Shown here: piece by piece, positions 24,411-33,187 of the stretch
Layout of the letters: the number at the start of each line of letters is the position of its first letter
How positions within the stretch are numbered: the stretch's first letter is position 1
DNA from: Alphaproteobacteria bacterium
Lineage (GTDB): Bacteria > Pseudomonadota > Alphaproteobacteria > Rhodobacterales > Rhodobacteraceae
Length of the DNA stretch: 64,000 bases
Assembly: GCA_030425925.1 (NCBI GenBank)
Contig: JAUHZO010000007.1
Coordinates: 1 to 64,000, forward strand
Direction of reading: 5' to 3'
The notes under the pieces: model-generated
The model's input: the letters and a program-made list of their open reading frames with translations, nothing else
Databases searched by the model: none
Told to the model about the DNA's origin: nothing
Position numbers and translations under genes: made by a program

Positions 24411-27400
24411 ATGAGCACCCGTCTCGCCACCGGCGGCCGCCATCTCTCCCGCGGCCGGACCGTCAGCTTCACCTTCAACGGCAAGCGCTTCACCGGCCAT
24501 CCCGGCGACACGCTGGCCTCGGCGTTGCTGGCCAACGGCCAGACGCTGGTGGGGCGCAGCTTCAAGTATCACCGCCCGCGCGGCATCGTGGCCTCGGGCG
24601 CGGAAGAGCCCAACGCGCTGGTCAATCTGGGCCAGGGCCACAGCCACGAGCCCAACCAGCGCGCCACGACGACCGAACTCTTCGACGGCCTCACCGCCAC
24701 CACCCAGAACCACTGGCCCAGCCTCGAATTCGACGTGGGCGCGGTGAACACGGCGCTCGCCAGGTTCCTGCCCGCGGGCTTCTACTACAAGATGTTCATC
24801 CATCCGCGCCCGCTCTGGAAACACGTGTACGAGCCCTTCATCCGGCAATCCGCCGGGCTGGGCCGCGCGCCCGATCCCGAAACCCGCGACCCCGACACCT
24901 ACGAGCATTTCTATGCCTTCGTTGACGTGCTGGTGATCGGCGGCGGCGTGGCCGGGCTGCAGGCGGCGCTGGCAGCGGGCCGCGCCGGGGCGCGCGTCCT
25001 GCTGCTGGAGCAGACCGCCTTCTGGGGCGGCCGCGCGCCGGTGGATGGCGGCGAGATCGACGGCAAGGCCGCGCAGGACTGGGTCACCGACACGCTGAGA
25101 GACCTCGAAGCCCTGCCCAATGTCCACCTGCGCGCGCGCTGCATGGGGGCAGGGGTCTACGATCACGGCTACGTGCTGGGCTACGAAAGGCTGACCGATC
25201 ACGCGCCGGAAACGGACGGGCCGCGCCACCGCCTGTGGCGCATCCGCGCGCGGCAGGTGATCACCGCCACCGGGGCCATCGAACGCCCGCTGGCCTTTGC
25301 CGGCAACGACATTCCCGGCGTGATGCTGGCCTCGGCGGTGCGCGACTATGTCGTCAACCACGCGGTCAGCCCCGGCGACCGCACGGTGATCGCGACCAAC
25401 AACGACGACGCCTACCGCACCGCGCTGGTGCTGAAACAGGCGGGTCTTGACGTGCCCGCCATCATCGACGCGCGCCCCGCGGGCGGCGGCCCGCTGATGG
25501 ATCAGGCCAGGGCGCTTGGCATAAGGGTGGAAACCGGCCGCGGCATCGCCAAGGTCAAGGGCACCCGCAGCGTGACCGGCGTCGTGATGTGCGCCCAGGC
25601 GGGCGAAGGCGCGATGCTGGACGAGATCGCCTGCGACGCGGTCGCCATGTCGGGCGGCTGGTCGCCGGTGGTGCACCTGTGGTCGCATTGCGGCGGCAAG
25701 CTGGTCTGGGATGACAGCCAGGCCTTCTTCCGCCCCGATCCCGCGCGGGCACCGATCAACCATGACGGCACGCCCTTTGTGGCCGTGGCGGGCACGGCCA
25801 ATGGCCACCTGACGCTGGCCGCCGCCCTGGAAGACGCCCATGCCACCGGGCAGGCCGCCGCCCGCGCCACCGGGGCCGACGGCGACACCGGCCCCGCCCC
25901 GGACGCCGCGCGCGTGCCCGAGGCGCAGATGGAGCCGGTCTGGCTGATGCCGCAAGGCGCGCGGCAGGACCTGCGCGCCAAGGCCTGGCTCGACTACCAG
26001 AACGACGTCAAGGTGACCGACGTGCAGCTGGCCGCCCGCGAAGGGTACGAATCGGTCGAGCACACCAAGCGCTACACCACGCTGGGCATGGCCACGGATC
26101 AGGGGAAGCTGAGCAATATCAACGGCCTCGCCATCCTGTCCCGGGCATTGGGCGAAGAGATCCCGCAGGTGGGCACCACCACCTTCCGCCCGCCCTACAC
26201 GCCGATCTCCATGGGGGCCATCGCGGGCGAGGCCCGCGGCCCGGTGTTCCAGCCGCTGCGCCGCACCCCGCTGCATGACTGGCACGAGGCGAACGGCGCG
26301 CATTGGGAACCGGTGGGCCATTGGCGCCGCCCCTATTGCTTCCGCAAGAACGGCGAAAGCGTCGAGCAGGCCGTGCATCGCGAGGTCCGGGCGACCCGCG
26401 ACAGCCTCGGGCTGCTGGATGCGTCCACGCTGGGCAAGATCCTCGTCAAGGGCCCGGATGCGGGCCGCTTCCTCGACATGCTCTACACCAACATGATGTC
26501 CACGTTGAAGCCGGGCCGCTGCCGCTATGGCCTGATGTGTTCCGAGAACGGCTTTCTCAGCGACGATGGCGTGGTGGCGCGGATCGACGAGGACACGTTC
26601 CTCTGCCACACCACCACCGGCGGCGCGGATCGCATCCATGCCCACATGGAGGAATGGCTGCAGACCGAATGGTGGGACTGGCAGGTCTACACCGCCAACG
26701 TGACCGAGCAATACGCCCAGATCGCCGTGGTCGGCCCGAACGCGCGGAACGTTCTGGAAAAGCTGGGCGGCATGGATGTCTCGAAAGAGGCGCTGCCCTT
26801 CATGGCCTGGGCCGACGGCACGCTGGGCGGCTTTCCGGTCAGGGCCTATCGCATCAGCTTCAGCGGCGAACTCAGCTATGAAATCGCCGTGCCCGCAAGC
26901 CTGGGTCGCGCGTTCTGGGACAGGCTGCTGGCGGCAGGGGCCGAGTGGAACGCCACACCCTACGGCACCGAGGCGCTGCACATCATGCGCGCCGAAAAGG
27001 GCTTCATCATGATCGGGGACGAGACCGACGGCACGGTGATCCCGCAGGATCTGGGGCTGGACTGGGCGATCTCGAAGAAAAAGGACGACTATCTGGGCAA
27101 GCGCGCCCAGGCCCGCAGTCACATGACCGATCCGGAACGGTGGAAGCTGGTGGGGCTGGAAACGCTTGACGGATCCGTCCTGCCCGACGGCGCCTATGCG
27201 GTGGCCGACGGCACCAACGCCAACGGCCAGCGCAACACCCAGGGCCGCGTGACCTCTACCTACCACTCGCCCACGCTGGGCAAGGGGATCGCCATGGGGC
27301 TGGTCCTGCACGGGCCCGACCGCATGGGCGAGGTGATCCGCTTCGCCCGCGATGACGGCGAAACCATGGTCGAGGCGCGCATCGTCAGCCCGGTCTTCTA

Positions 27401-27431
27401 CGATCCGGAAGGGGAGAAGCAGAATGTCTGA
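24411..27431 (+). CDS. soxA: Sarcosine oxidase alpha subunit
   Basis: This encodes a 1006-aa large subunit that binds NAD and tetrahydrofolate. The N-terminal 2Fe-2S ferredoxin-like fold lacks the cluster (FTFNGKRFTGHPGDTLASALLANGQ). An NAD/FAD-binding domain follows (VLVIGGGVAGLQAALAAGRAGARVLLLEQ, about 173-201), and the last ~380 residues are an aminomethyltransferase (GcvT-like) folate-binding domain. The length is normal. It is separated from soxD by 148 bp and overlaps soxG by 8 bp. Confidence 0.96.
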   Translation: MSTRLATGGRHLSRGRTVSFTFNGKRFTGHPGDTLASALLANGQTLVGRSFKYHRPRGIVASGAEEPNALVNLGQGHSHEPNQRATTTELFDGLTATTQNHWPSLEFDVGAVNTALARFLPAGFYYKMFIHPRPLWKHVYEPFIRQSAGLGRAPDPETRDPDTYEHFYAFVDVLVIGGGVAGLQAALAAGRAGARVLLLEQTAFWGGRAPVDGGEIDGKAAQDWVTDTLRDLEALPNVHLRARCMGAGVYDHGYVLGYERLTDHAPETDGPRHRLWRIRARQVITATGAIERPLAFAGNDIPGVMLASAVRDYVVNHAVSPGDRTVIATNNDDAYRTALVLKQAGLDVPAIIDARPAGGGPLMDQARALGIRVETGRGIAKVKGTRSVTGVVMCAQAGEGAMLDEIACDAVAMSGGWSPVVHLWSHCGGKLVWDDSQAFFRPDPARAPINHDGTPFVAVAGTANGHLTLAAALEDAHATGQAAARATGADGDTGPAPDAARVPEAQMEPVWLMPQGARQDLRAKAWLDYQNDVKVTDVQLAAREGYESVEHTKRYTTLGMATDQGKLSNINGLAILSRALGEEIPQVGTTTFRPPYTPISMGAIAGEARGPVFQPLRRTPLHDWHEANGAHWEPVGHWRRPYCFRKNGESVEQAVHREVRATRDSLGLLDASTLGKILVKGPDAGRFLDMLYTNMMSTLKPGRCRYGLMCSENGFLSDDGVVARIDEDTFLCHTTTGGADRIHAHMEEWLQTEWWDWQVYTANVTEQYAQIAVVGPNARNVLEKLGGMDVSKEALPFMAWADGTLGGFPVRAYRISFSGELSYEIAVPASLGRAFWDRLLAAGAEWNATPYGTEALHIMRAEKGFIMIGDETDGTVIPQDLGLDWAISKKKDDYLGKRAQARSHMTDPERWKLVGLETLDGSVLPDGAYAVADGTNANGQRNTQGRVTSTYHSPTLGKGIAMGLVLHGPDRMGEVIRFARDDGETMVEARIVSPVFYDPEGEKQNV

Positions 27432-28011
27432 ACCTGTCCTGCCACTGGGCGGCGCGTCCTTTGACGGCCTCGTGCGGATCCGCGAAGCGGGTCCGCAGGG
27501 CATGATCACCCTGCGCGGCGATCTGTCCTCGACGGCGCTCAAGGCAGCCGCCACCGGCATCGCCGCGGTGGATTTCCCGGCGCAGCGCCAGGCCAACTGC
27601 GTGGGTGAACGGGGCCTTCTGTGGATGTCGCCGGACGAATTGCTGGTGCTCTGCCCCCATGCGCAGGCCGATGCGGCAGTGGCGCAGATGACCGCAACGC
27701 TGGGAGAGGCGCATGCGTTGGTGGTCAACGTGTCCGACGCGCGCGCCGTGTTCCGTCTTGAGGGCACGGATGTGCGCGAAGTGCTGGCCAAGCTGGCCCC
27801 GGTCGATCTTGCCCCCGACCGTCTTGCCCCGGGCGAGTTGCGCCGCACCCGGCTGGCCCAGGTCGCCGCGGCCTTCTGGCTGCGCGAGGAAGGCGTGGCC
27901 GAAGTGATCTGCTTCCGCTCGGTCGCGCGGTACGTGTTCGACCTGCTCAGCGTCGCCGCGGCGCCGGGCAGCCGGGTCGGTTGTTTCGCGCACGGCCAGG
28001 GCCGCCCTTGA
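27424..28011 (+). CDS. soxG: Sarcosine oxidase gamma subunit
   Basis: This encodes a 195-aa GcvT/YgfZ-like small subunit, the last gene of the operon. Typical features are MITLRGDLSS, the LLWMSPDELLVLCP segment and the C-terminal RLAQVAAAFWLREEGVAEVICFRSVARYVFDLL. The ATG overlaps the end of soxA. Together soxBDAG supply glycine and one-carbon units from methylated amines such as glycine betaine, osmolytes abundant in seawater. Confidence 0.93.
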   Translation: MSEPVLPLGGASFDGLVRIREAGPQGMITLRGDLSSTALKAAATGIAAVDFPAQRQANCVGERGLLWMSPDELLVLCPHAQADAAVAQMTATLGEAHALVVNVSDARAVFRLEGTDVREVLAKLAPVDLAPDRLAPGELRRTRLAQVAAAFWLREEGVAEVICFRSVARYVFDLLSVAAAPGSRVGCFAHGQGRP

Positions 28012-28077
28012 CGTTGCCCGCCACACGCGACAGGTATGGCGGGACGGATTGCCACACAAACACGAGGGGGATGACCC

Positions 28078-28677
28078 ATGGCCTTCGAACTTCCCGATCT
28101 GCCTTACGCCCACGACGCGCTGGCGTCCAAGGGGATGAGCCAGGAGACGCTGGAATACCATCACGACATCCACCACAAGGCTTATGTCGACAACGGCAAC
28201 AAGCTGATCGCCGGCACCGAGTGGGAGGGCAAGACGCTCGAAGAGATCGTCAAGGGCACCTATGACGCGGGCGCCGTGGCGCAGAACGGCATCTTCAACA
28301 ATGCCTCGCAGCACTGGAACCACATGCAGTTCTGGGAAATGATGGGCCCCGGTACCAACGACATGCCGGGCGAGCTTGAAGCGGCCCTGAAAGAGGCGTT
28401 CGGCACCGTCGACGAGTTCAAGACGCAGTTCTCGGCCGCCGGTGCGGGCCAGTTCGGTTCGGGCTGGTGCTGGCTGGTCAAGGATGCCGATGGCAGCCTC
28501 AAGATCACCAAGACCGAAAACGGCGTGAACCCGCTGTGCTTTGGCCAGACCGCGCTGCTGGGCTGCGACGTGTGGGAGCATTCCTACTACATCGACTTCC
28601 GCAACAAGCGCCCGGCCTACCTGGCCAACTTCCTCGACAACCTGGTGAACTGGGAAAACGTCGCGTCGCGGATGTGA
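28078..28677 (+). CDS. sodB: Iron/manganese superoxide dismutase
   Basis: This encodes a 199-aa cytoplasmic dismutase that converts superoxide to H2O2 and O2. The metal ligands are visible as His28 (EYHHDIHHKAY), the His in NNASQHWNHMQFW (about 81), and Asp and His in GCDVWEHSYYIDF (about 163-167). AGQFGSGWCWL and GIFNNASQHW fit the Fe-type subgroup, though metal choice cannot be proved from sequence. GAGGGGGATG precedes the start. It stands alone with its own terminator, just downstream of the H2O2-producing sarcosine oxidase. Confidence 0.95.
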   Translation: MAFELPDLPYAHDALASKGMSQETLEYHHDIHHKAYVDNGNKLIAGTEWEGKTLEEIVKGTYDAGAVAQNGIFNNASQHWNHMQFWEMMGPGTNDMPGELEAALKEAFGTVDEFKTQFSAAGAGQFGSGWCWLVKDADGSLKITKTENGVNPLCFGQTALLGCDVWEHSYYIDFRNKRPAYLANFLDNLVNWENVASRM

Positions 28678-28705
28678 TCCGTTGACCCGACGCGGGTTTC
28701 TCAAG

Positions 28706-28737
28706 GGCCTGCTGGCAGCGATGCTGGCAGGCCTTTT
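28706..28737 (+). terminator. Rho-independent terminator after sodB
   Basis: Outer stem GGCCTGC (28706-28712) pairs with GCAGGCC (28727-28733). An inner GCA/TGC stem closes a GCGA tetraloop, and TTTTG follows immediately. It starts 29 bp after the sodB stop. Confidence 0.8.
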
Positions 28738-29115
28738 GTCTGCGCTCTATGCGTTTTGAACCGGGCCCGCGCTTTGTTTGCACGTGCAAACGTGCCCGAT
28801 CCGGCGCGCGGGGCATCCGCCACCCCAGTTCTGGCGGGGCGGGAGGTGCCATGGGGGGCGAGGTGCCAGGCAATACCGCTTGGGCACAGGCCTCGTCTCG
28901 CCAGCGCGGGGTCATTGTTCGAACTTGTCCGGCGCGGCGCTGGTGGCCGAGATCACTATTTTCGGGACCGCCGCCTGAACGCGACGCAAGGTGTTTCGCC
29001 GCGCCACGAAACACCGCGCATCGCGCGATGCGTTGGAATCTTTCACTTCAGACTGCGACTAGGGATTCAGCTTCCCCGTTTTCTGCGCTAAGCCCGGTGT
29101 CAGGAGGACAACGGC
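28738..29115. promoter_or_regulatory. Non-coding region with several palindromes upstream of rarD
   Basis: This stretch of about 380 bp lacks a convincing gene on either strand. It contains a perfect 16-bp palindrome GTTTGCACGTGCAAAC (28776-28791) with a central CG, as in LacI-family operators. It also has an inverted repeat with arms GTGTTTCG (28991-28998) and CGAAACAC (29007-29014), and another perfect palindrome CGCATCGCGCGATGCG (29017-29032). AGGAGGACAACGGC before 29116 is the rarD ribosome-binding site. A small RNA or regulated promoter is possible. Confidence 0.5.
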
Positions 29116-30063
29116 ATGGAGACGCGGCGCGGCATTCTGGCGATGATCGCCGCCTGCACGATCTGGGGGTTGTCGCCGCTGTATTACCGGCTGCTGCACG
29201 ATGTGCCGGCGGTCGAGGTGCTGGCGCATCGTACCTTCTGGTCCTTCGTGACCTTTGCCGGGCTGGTGGCGCTGCAGGGGCGGCTGGGGGCTTTGCGCGG
29301 CGCCCTGGCGACGCCTCGGGCGGTGGCGCTGGTGGCGCTTTGCGCGCTGATGATTTCGGCCAACTGGTTCCTGTTCATCCTGTCGGTGCAGGTCGGACGC
29401 GCCACCGAGGCGGCCCTGGGCTACTACATCTTTCCGCTGGTCGCGGTGCTGATCGGCGTGGCGGTCTATCGCGAGCGGTTGTCGTCGCTGCAATGGGCGG
29501 CGGTGGCGCTGGCGGCGGCGGGGGTCGGGGTGCTGACCCTGGGCACCGGGGCCGCGCCCTGGATTTCGCTGGTGCTGGCGGTCACCTTCGGCATCTACGG
29601 TCTGCTCAAGAAGCGCACGACAACCGGCCCGCTGGTGTCGGTCACTGCCGAAGTCGTGCTGCTGACGCCGCTGGCGCTGCTCTGGCTGATCTGGTGGCAC
29701 GCGTCCGGGCGCGGTGTCTTTGGTCAGGACATGCAGGTCACCGCGCTGCTGGCCGGATCCGGCGTGCTGACGGCGTTGCCGCTGATCCTGTTCTCGCGCG
29801 CGGCGCGGGCGGTGCCCATGGCGACGGTGGGGCTGCTGCAATACCTCAACCCCACGCTGCAATTCCTGTGCGCCACCCTTGTTCTGGCCGAGCCGTTCAC
29901 GCCCGTGCACGCCGCCACGTTCGGGCTGATCTGGCTGGCTCTGGCGCTTTACAGCGCGTCCGGGCTGGCTCAGGGCAGGGCGCGGCGCAGGATGGCCATG
30001 ACCTCGGCCGCCGAGGCCCCGCTGTCGACAAAGTCCAGCAGCGAGGCGTCGGCAAAGCCCTGA
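29116..30063 (+). CDS. rarD: RarD-type EamA/DMT transporter
   Basis: This encodes a 315-aa inner-membrane protein with ten predicted helices. The RarD signatures are GILAMIAACTIWGLSPLYYRLL at the start, HRTFWSFV, ANWFLFILSVQVGRATEAALGYYIFPL, and YLNPTLQFLCA near the C-terminus. The substrate is undefined; RarD homologues were first linked to chloramphenicol sensitivity. The last ~30 residues extend through the 3' end of the convergent LOG-family gene, a 94-bp tail-to-tail overlap. Confidence 0.9.
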   Translation: METRRGILAMIAACTIWGLSPLYYRLLHDVPAVEVLAHRTFWSFVTFAGLVALQGRLGALRGALATPRAVALVALCALMISANWFLFILSVQVGRATEAALGYYIFPLVAVLIGVAVYRERLSSLQWAAVALAAAGVGVLTLGTGAAPWISLVLAVTFGIYGLLKKRTTTGPLVSVTAEVVLLTPLALLWLIWWHASGRGVFGQDMQVTALLAGSGVLTALPLILFSRAARAVPMATVGLLQYLNPTLQFLCATLVLAEPFTPVHAATFGLIWLALALYSASGLAQGRARRRMAMTSAAEAPLSTKSSSEASAKP

Positions 30064-30521
30064 TCCACCACGTGCCGCAGCAGGGCCTGTAGCGGGGCCC
30101 AGTAGCCTCCGGCATCCAGCAGGACGATGGGTTTGGCGTGCAGGCCCAGCTGCCGCCAGGTGAGCACCTCGAAAAACTCGTCCAGCGATCCCGCGCCGCC
30201 GGGCATCACCACGATGGCATCGGCGTTCATCACCATGACCTTCTTGCGTTCATGCATGGTTTCGGTGACGACAAACCGGGTCAGATCTGTCTTGCCCACC
30301 TCGCGCGCCAGCAGATGCGTGGGAATGACGCCGAAAGTCTCCCCTCCCGCCTCCTGCGCCGCGCGTGCGACAATGCCCATAAGCCCGACATCCCCGGCCC
30401 CGTAGACCAGCCGCCACCCGGCCCCCGCCAGCGCCGCGCCAAGCGCCGCGGCAGCATCGGACCAGGCCGGATCGTTGCCGGGGCGCGACCCGCAATACAC
30501 ACATACGGATTTGGGCGGCAT
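29970..30521 (-). CDS. LOG-family cytokinin riboside 5'-monophosphate phosphoribohydrolase-like protein
   Basis: This encodes a 183-aa Rossmann-like protein. The motifs are VCVYCGSRPGND at the start, GAGDVGLMGIVARAA, ERKKVMVMNADAIVVMPGGAGSLDEFFEVLTWRQLGLH (the PGGxG..xE catalytic signature), and KPIVLLDAGGYW. The family cleaves ribose-5-phosphate from nucleoside monophosphates. The role in free-living bacteria is mostly nucleotide salvage or unknown. The start MPPKSVCVYCG is used; the frame runs on to 30587 but without conserved sequence. Confidence 0.92.
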   Translation of the reverse strand: MPPKSVCVYCGSRPGNDPAWSDAAAALGAALAGAGWRLVYGAGDVGLMGIVARAAQEAGGETFGVIPTHLLAREVGKTDLTRFVVTETMHERKKVMVMNADAIVVMPGGAGSLDEFFEVLTWRQLGLHAKPIVLLDAGGYWAPLQALLRHVVDQGFADASLLDFVDSGASAAEVMAILRRALP

Positions 30522-30644
30522 GCTGGCGCTCCGGCGGTTGCAAAAGGTATTTTGACCCGTGATAACCTGCCTGATATACACGCTCAACTGTGCTGATGGG
30601 GGGTCAAGGCGCGGTGGTTCGGGCGATAGCTGCTACAGGACGCG

Positions 30645-33053
30645 ATGAGCAAGTTTGCACTCATAGGCGCAATTTCCGGCGTGGGCGCTGCGGGCGCGAT
30701 GACCGCGGCGGTGATGACGGGCGCCATCGACATGGATGCGCTGATGGGACGGGCCCCCGATCCCGCGGCGCAAAGCGTGCCCGCCGAGGCACCGGCTGAG
30801 CCTGAGGACAAACCGGTTGCCGCGCTGGCCGAGCCGGAGCCCGAGGCGGCACCGCCCGGGCCCGAGGCCCCGGTCTTTACGCTGGTGCGCGCCGAAACCG
30901 ACGGTCTGACGCTTGTGGCGGGCCGTGCGGCACCGGGATCGACCGTGACGGTGCAGGTGGACGGGGCCGAGGCCGCCCGGACGCAGGCCGGTGGCGACGG
31001 GCAGTTTGCCGCCTTCCTCGACCTGCCGCCGTCGGCAGAGCCACGGATTCTGACGCTTGTGATGGAGATCGCAGGCGCGCAGGTCGCCTCGGAGGGCGAG
31101 GTGATCCTGGCACCCGTGCCGGTTGTCGCCGAGGCGCCCCCGGAGGTGGCCGAAGACGTGGCCGCGCTGGAGGCGGGGCAAAGGCAGGATCCCGCACCGC
31201 CGCGCCCCGAACGCCTCGCCGATCCGGCACCGACGGCGGCGGATCCGGCCGGGCCACCGGTGGCAGAGGCCGTGCCGGGCGATTCGTCCGATCTGGATAC
31301 CGCCAGCGCCGACCGGCCTCTGGCCGCGCAGGAGACCGACGATCCGCAGGCTCCCGCCGTGCAGGACGCGCCCCAGGTGGCCGATCGCTCCGGGGATGGC
31401 GAGATTGCCACGGCTGCCGCGCCGTCGCGCGCCGATGGGCCCGAACGGCTTGCCGTTGCCGAGGCGCAGACCGAAAGCGCCGCGCGCCCTGAGGCGGAGC
31501 TGGCGCTGGTCGATCCGGTTGCCCCCGGCGATGCCGAGGCGGCACCCGATGTCGCGGCGGCAGGTGCCGGGGATGCCCGGATCGCGCTTGGCGATCCGGC
31601 CCGTGCGGCGGATCCCGCCTTGCCGTCCGAAACCGACCCGGACACTGCCAGCGCCGCGCGGCCCGATCCGGGGACGGACGTGCCGATCCCGAACGGGCCA
31701 GCGCCCGGGAACAGCCCCTCCCTTGCGGCCTTGGCGGAGGGCGGCGTGCCGGTGGCACGCCGGTCCGAGGCGCTGCCCGATGCGGTGGCGCCCGGGGCCT
31801 CGGCCGCCGTGGATGCCCGCCCGGCGGACCTGCCGCAGATTGCCGGGGTGGCTCCGGACCCGGTCGACCCGGTTGCCCCGGCAGAGGCACCCGCCCTGGC
31901 CGAGACACGTGCGCAGGACGGGTCCGTGCGGCGCGGCGATGCGTTGGCGCTGGCGACGCAGGGGCCCGCCCCGCAGGCCGCCCGGGCCGACACCGGGTTG
32001 CCCGCAAAGCCGCGCATTGACGCGGCTGATCTGGGCGCGCGCGGGCTGGACGCCGACGGACCGGCCCCGGCCGAGGCGGTGGGCCCCGGCGCGGACGAGC
32101 CCAGCCCCGGGACGGGCGCCGTGATGCGCGTGGCAGAGCCCGCGCCGGCCGAGGCCGCGCCCGATCCCGTCGAACCCGGCCCCGATCTGCTGGCCGCGGC
32201 CCCCGATGCGCCGGCCCCCGGGGCCGAGGCCGCGGCACCACGTCTGGCTGGCACCGCATTGCAGGATCAGGCCGTGCCGGCCCGCGGCACCGATCCGGCG
32301 AGGCCCGAAGCCGAACCGGTCGTCGCCGCCCTGGCCGCCGATACCGGCCCGACCCCGGCCCCGGTACTGGACGCCGCCGATCCGGTGCGCCCCGGCGCGC
32401 CCGGGGCCGCGGACGGCCCGGCCATGGCCCTGGCCTCTGCCGACCCGTCGCTGTCGGCGCGGCGCGACACGCTGGCCCGCGCCGCCGATGCGCCGCCTGC
32501 CGAAACCCTGCCGCCCGCGGTTTTGCTGAACGCGCCGCAGGGCGTGGAGGTGCTGCAGACCGCGCCGCTGGCCCCGGGCGAGGTGGCGCTGGATTCCATC
32601 AGCTACGACGCCGCGGGCGAGGTGCTGCTGTCGGGCCGCGGCGAGGACACCGCCTATGTGCGCATCTATCTCGACAACGCCCCCGTCACCACCTCGCGCA
32701 TCCGCGAGGACGGCCGCTGGCGGGTGGAACTGCCGCAGGTGGACACCGGCACCTATACGCTGCGGGTGGATCAGCTGGACGCCGGCGGGTCGGTGATCTC
32801 GCGCGTCGAAAGCCCGTTCCTGCGCGAGGATCCGGCGCTGCTGGAGGCCTATGCCCGCGGCGAAGGCCCGATCAAGACGGTCATCGTGCAGCCTGGCAAC
32901 ACGCTCTGGGGCATCTCGCGGGAACGTTATGGCCGCGGGATGGCCTATGTCGAGGTGTTCGAGGCCAATCGCGACCGCATCCGCAACCCCGACCTGATCT
33001 ATCCCGGCCAGATCTTCGACCTGCCCGAGGATGCCGTGGTGGCGACGGAGTGA
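30645..33053 (+). CDS. Large Ala/Pro-rich membrane-anchored LysM protein
   Basis: This encodes an 802-aa protein. An N-terminal hydrophobic segment (about 3-27, FALIGAISGVGAAGAMTAAVM) anchors it. An Ig-like/carboxypeptidase-like region is at ~80-145 (LTLVAGRAAPGSTVTVQVDG). A ~450-residue low-complexity Ala/Pro/Asp-rich linker runs from ~150 to ~625. A second Ig-like domain at ~640-725 (VALDSISYDAAGEVLLSGRGEDTAYVRIYLDN) leads to a C-terminal LysM domain (~745-795: VQPGNTLWGISRERYGRG...NPDLIYPGQIFDLP) that should bind peptidoglycan. The architecture is typical of Rhodobacterales. A periplasmic tether from inner membrane to cell wall is the likely role. The linker length is expected to vary between strains. 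Confidence 0.88.
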   Translation: MSKFALIGAISGVGAAGAMTAAVMTGAIDMDALMGRAPDPAAQSVPAEAPAEPEDKPVAALAEPEPEAAPPGPEAPVFTLVRAETDGLTLVAGRAAPGSTVTVQVDGAEAARTQAGGDGQFAAFLDLPPSAEPRILTLVMEIAGAQVASEGEVILAPVPVVAEAPPEVAEDVAALEAGQRQDPAPPRPERLADPAPTAADPAGPPVAEAVPGDSSDLDTASADRPLAAQETDDPQAPAVQDAPQVADRSGDGEIATAAAPSRADGPERLAVAEAQTESAARPEAELALVDPVAPGDAEAAPDVAAAGAGDARIALGDPARAADPALPSETDPDTASAARPDPGTDVPIPNGPAPGNSPSLAALAEGGVPVARRSEALPDAVAPGASAAVDARPADLPQIAGVAPDPVDPVAPAEAPALAETRAQDGSVRRGDALALATQGPAPQAARADTGLPAKPRIDAADLGARGLDADGPAPAEAVGPGADEPSPGTGAVMRVAEPAPAEAAPDPVEPGPDLLAAAPDAPAPGAEAAAPRLAGTALQDQAVPARGTDPARPEAEPVVAALAADTGPTPAPVLDAADPVRPGAPGAADGPAMALASADPSLSARRDTLARAADAPPAETLPPAVLLNAPQGVEVLQTAPLAPGEVALDSISYDAAGEVLLSGRGEDTAYVRIYLDNAPVTTSRIREDGRWRVELPQVDTGTYTLRVDQLDAGGSVISRVESPFLREDPALLEAYARGEGPIKTVIVQPGNTLWGISRERYGRGMAYVEVFEANRDRIRNPDLIYPGQIFDLPEDAVVATE

Positions 33054-33187
33054 CCCTCCGCCCCTGACAGCCGCTTGACCGGCGCACGTCGCTTGCATGG
33101 CTGCGCGCGACCGGGGCCCGCCTTGCGCGGGCACTGGCACAGCGTTGCGGATCGGGCTATGTCGCCGGCAGACAAGAAGGACAACCG

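Noticed and set aside
24000-28079. A 1359-codon open frame on the minus strand
   Set aside because: It lies wholly antisense to soxD-A-G, which match known families over their full length. The frame is an effect of high GC, and its translation is low-complexity.
28756-29091. A 111-codon open frame in the gap before rarD
   Set aside because: No conserved motif, composition like random high-GC sequence, and no usable ribosome-binding site.
30633-33140. Long minus-strand frames opposite the LysM protein gene
   Set aside because: They mirror a GC-rich, repetitive coding region; translations are Arg/Gly-rich without recognisable domains.
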